A stretch of DNA of 64,000 nucleotides. Origin: Enterococcus moraviensis ATCC BAA-383 (GTDB taxonomy: Bacteria; Bacillota; Bacilli; Lactobacillales; Enterococcaceae). Made by a program: the position numbers and the translations under genes. Below, in pieces: positions 63,583 through 64,000 of the stretch. Position 1 is the first letter of the stretch, and each line of letters begins with the position of its first letter. Under the pieces are notes generated by a model that was not told the origin of the DNA, did no database searches, and saw only the letters and a list, made by a program, of their open reading frames with translations. The DNA is taken from positions 62,001 to 126,000 of the forward strand of contig NZ_ASWB01000004.1 of assembly GCF_000407445.1 (NCBI RefSeq), given 5' to 3'.

Positions 63583-64000
63583 ATGAGTAAAGAAAAAGTA
63601 AAAGGTTCTGCAAAAAAAAAGAAAGCGGGAAAGACTAACTCTGATCATACTCGTAAAGCTAAAAGTAAAGTAAGAAGGTCTGGATCACCCACTAAAAATG
63701 GTGTGGTAAATCGAAAAAAGAAAAAAAAATCTCCAATTTCAACTTCAAAAGGACACAGAGTATTTCTCTTTATTTGGAATTTTATTTTCTATGTTTTAAT
63801 GCTGAGTCTATTGGTAGGTTCCAGCTTAATGGCGATGATGCAGCAACAAGATAAAGCATTAAACGGTTATCGAATGTTTGGCGTTTTAACGAACTCAATG
63901 GTCTCGCCAGACAATACATTAAAAAATGGTGGATTTCGAGCGGGCGACATGTTGATCATCAAAGAAGTTCCAGATAATCAAGTAAAAGTTGGGGACGTAA
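63583..64000 (+). CDS. SipW/Sec11-type signal peptidase I (3' end outside window)
   Basis: The first 139 residues of an open frame cut by the window end. ATG 63583 is chosen for spacing from GAGG (63571-63574); ATG 63580 is possible. It has a very basic N-terminus (1-57), one transmembrane helix (about 60-84), then FGVLTNSMVSP, the catalytic Ser of archaeal/ER-type signal peptidases (SipW group), and FRAGDMLIIKEV. SipW-type enzymes process biofilm or surface-fibre subunits such as TasA. This enzyme differs from the two bacterial-type paralogues in cassette 1. Confidence 0.82.
   Translation, partial: MSKEKVKGSAKKKKAGKTNSDHTRKAKSKVRRSGSPTKNGVVNRKKKKKSPISTSKGHRVFLFIWNFIFYVLMLSLLVGSSLMAMMQQQDKALNGYRMFGVLTNSMVSPDNTLKNGGFRAGDMLIIKEVPDNQVKVGDV

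Overview
The window is chromosomal DNA of a low-GC Gram-positive coccus, almost certainly an Enterococcus, probably of the E. faecalis / E. haemoperoxidus type. The evidence is the housekeeping order cinA-recA-rny ... ymdB ... ricA-mutS-mutL-maf ... msrB ... ruvA-ruvB, the many WxL-domain surface proteins with their WxL-interacting (DUF916/DUF3324) partners, Mga/AtxA-like regulators, and strong AGGAGG ribosome binding sites with some TTG starts. No tRNA, rRNA, CRISPR array or intact insertion sequence was seen.

Layout. (1) 1-9981: WxL cassette 1, cut at its 5' end. It holds a large WxL protein, a small sortase-type protein, two secreted WxL proteins, a WxL-interacting protein, a small membrane protein, two tandem signal peptidase I paralogues (the first without its catalytic residues) and a YfhO-type polytopic protein. 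(2) 10.1-13.5 kb: an Rrf2 regulator with an NAD(P)-binding protein, a TraX-like membrane protein and a secreted or membrane-tethered helical-repeat protein. (3) 13.7-17.9 kb: cinA, recA and rny. (4) 18-23.2 kb: an oligopeptide-binding lipoprotein and an ABC-transporter/two-component operon of the YvfRSTU/DesKR type. (5) 23.4-28.6 kb: MucBP and leucine-rich-repeat surface proteins with an Mga-like regulator. (6) 29-34.3 kb: WxL cassette 2 with its winged-helix regulator, followed by a decayed zone (glycosidase fragment, dead XRE regulator). (7) 35.7-36.5 kb: ymdB. (8) 36.7-42.7 kb: WxL cassette 3 with its Mga-like regulator. (9) 42.9-53.3 kb: ricA (ymcA), mutS, mutL, maf, a thioesterase, msrB, a second oligopeptide-binding lipoprotein, ruvA and ruvB. 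(10) 53.4-59 kb: an Rgg-type regulator, a CPBP protease, a membrane protein, a TetR regulator and oleate hydratase. (11) 59.4-64 kb: three regulators and a SipW-type signal peptidase cut by the window end, probably the head of a fourth surface-protein cassette.

How the genes work together. The dominant theme is a replicated cell-surface module: a large modular WxL adhesin, one or two small WxL proteins and a membrane-anchored WxL-interacting protein, sometimes with a small cell-wall-anchor protein. Each complete module has its own regulator directly upstream, either Mga-like or a winged-helix protein with a degenerate receiver domain. These modules sit inside the otherwise conserved RNase Y / YmdB / RicA / MutSL neighbourhood. 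In all three readable modules a stem-loop lies between the last WxL gene and the WxL-interacting gene, which suggests that partner dosage is set by partial termination or RNA processing. The inactive-looking signal peptidase next to an active one in cassette 1 resembles the SipA-type assembly factors of streptococcal pilus loci and is the most interesting single observation.
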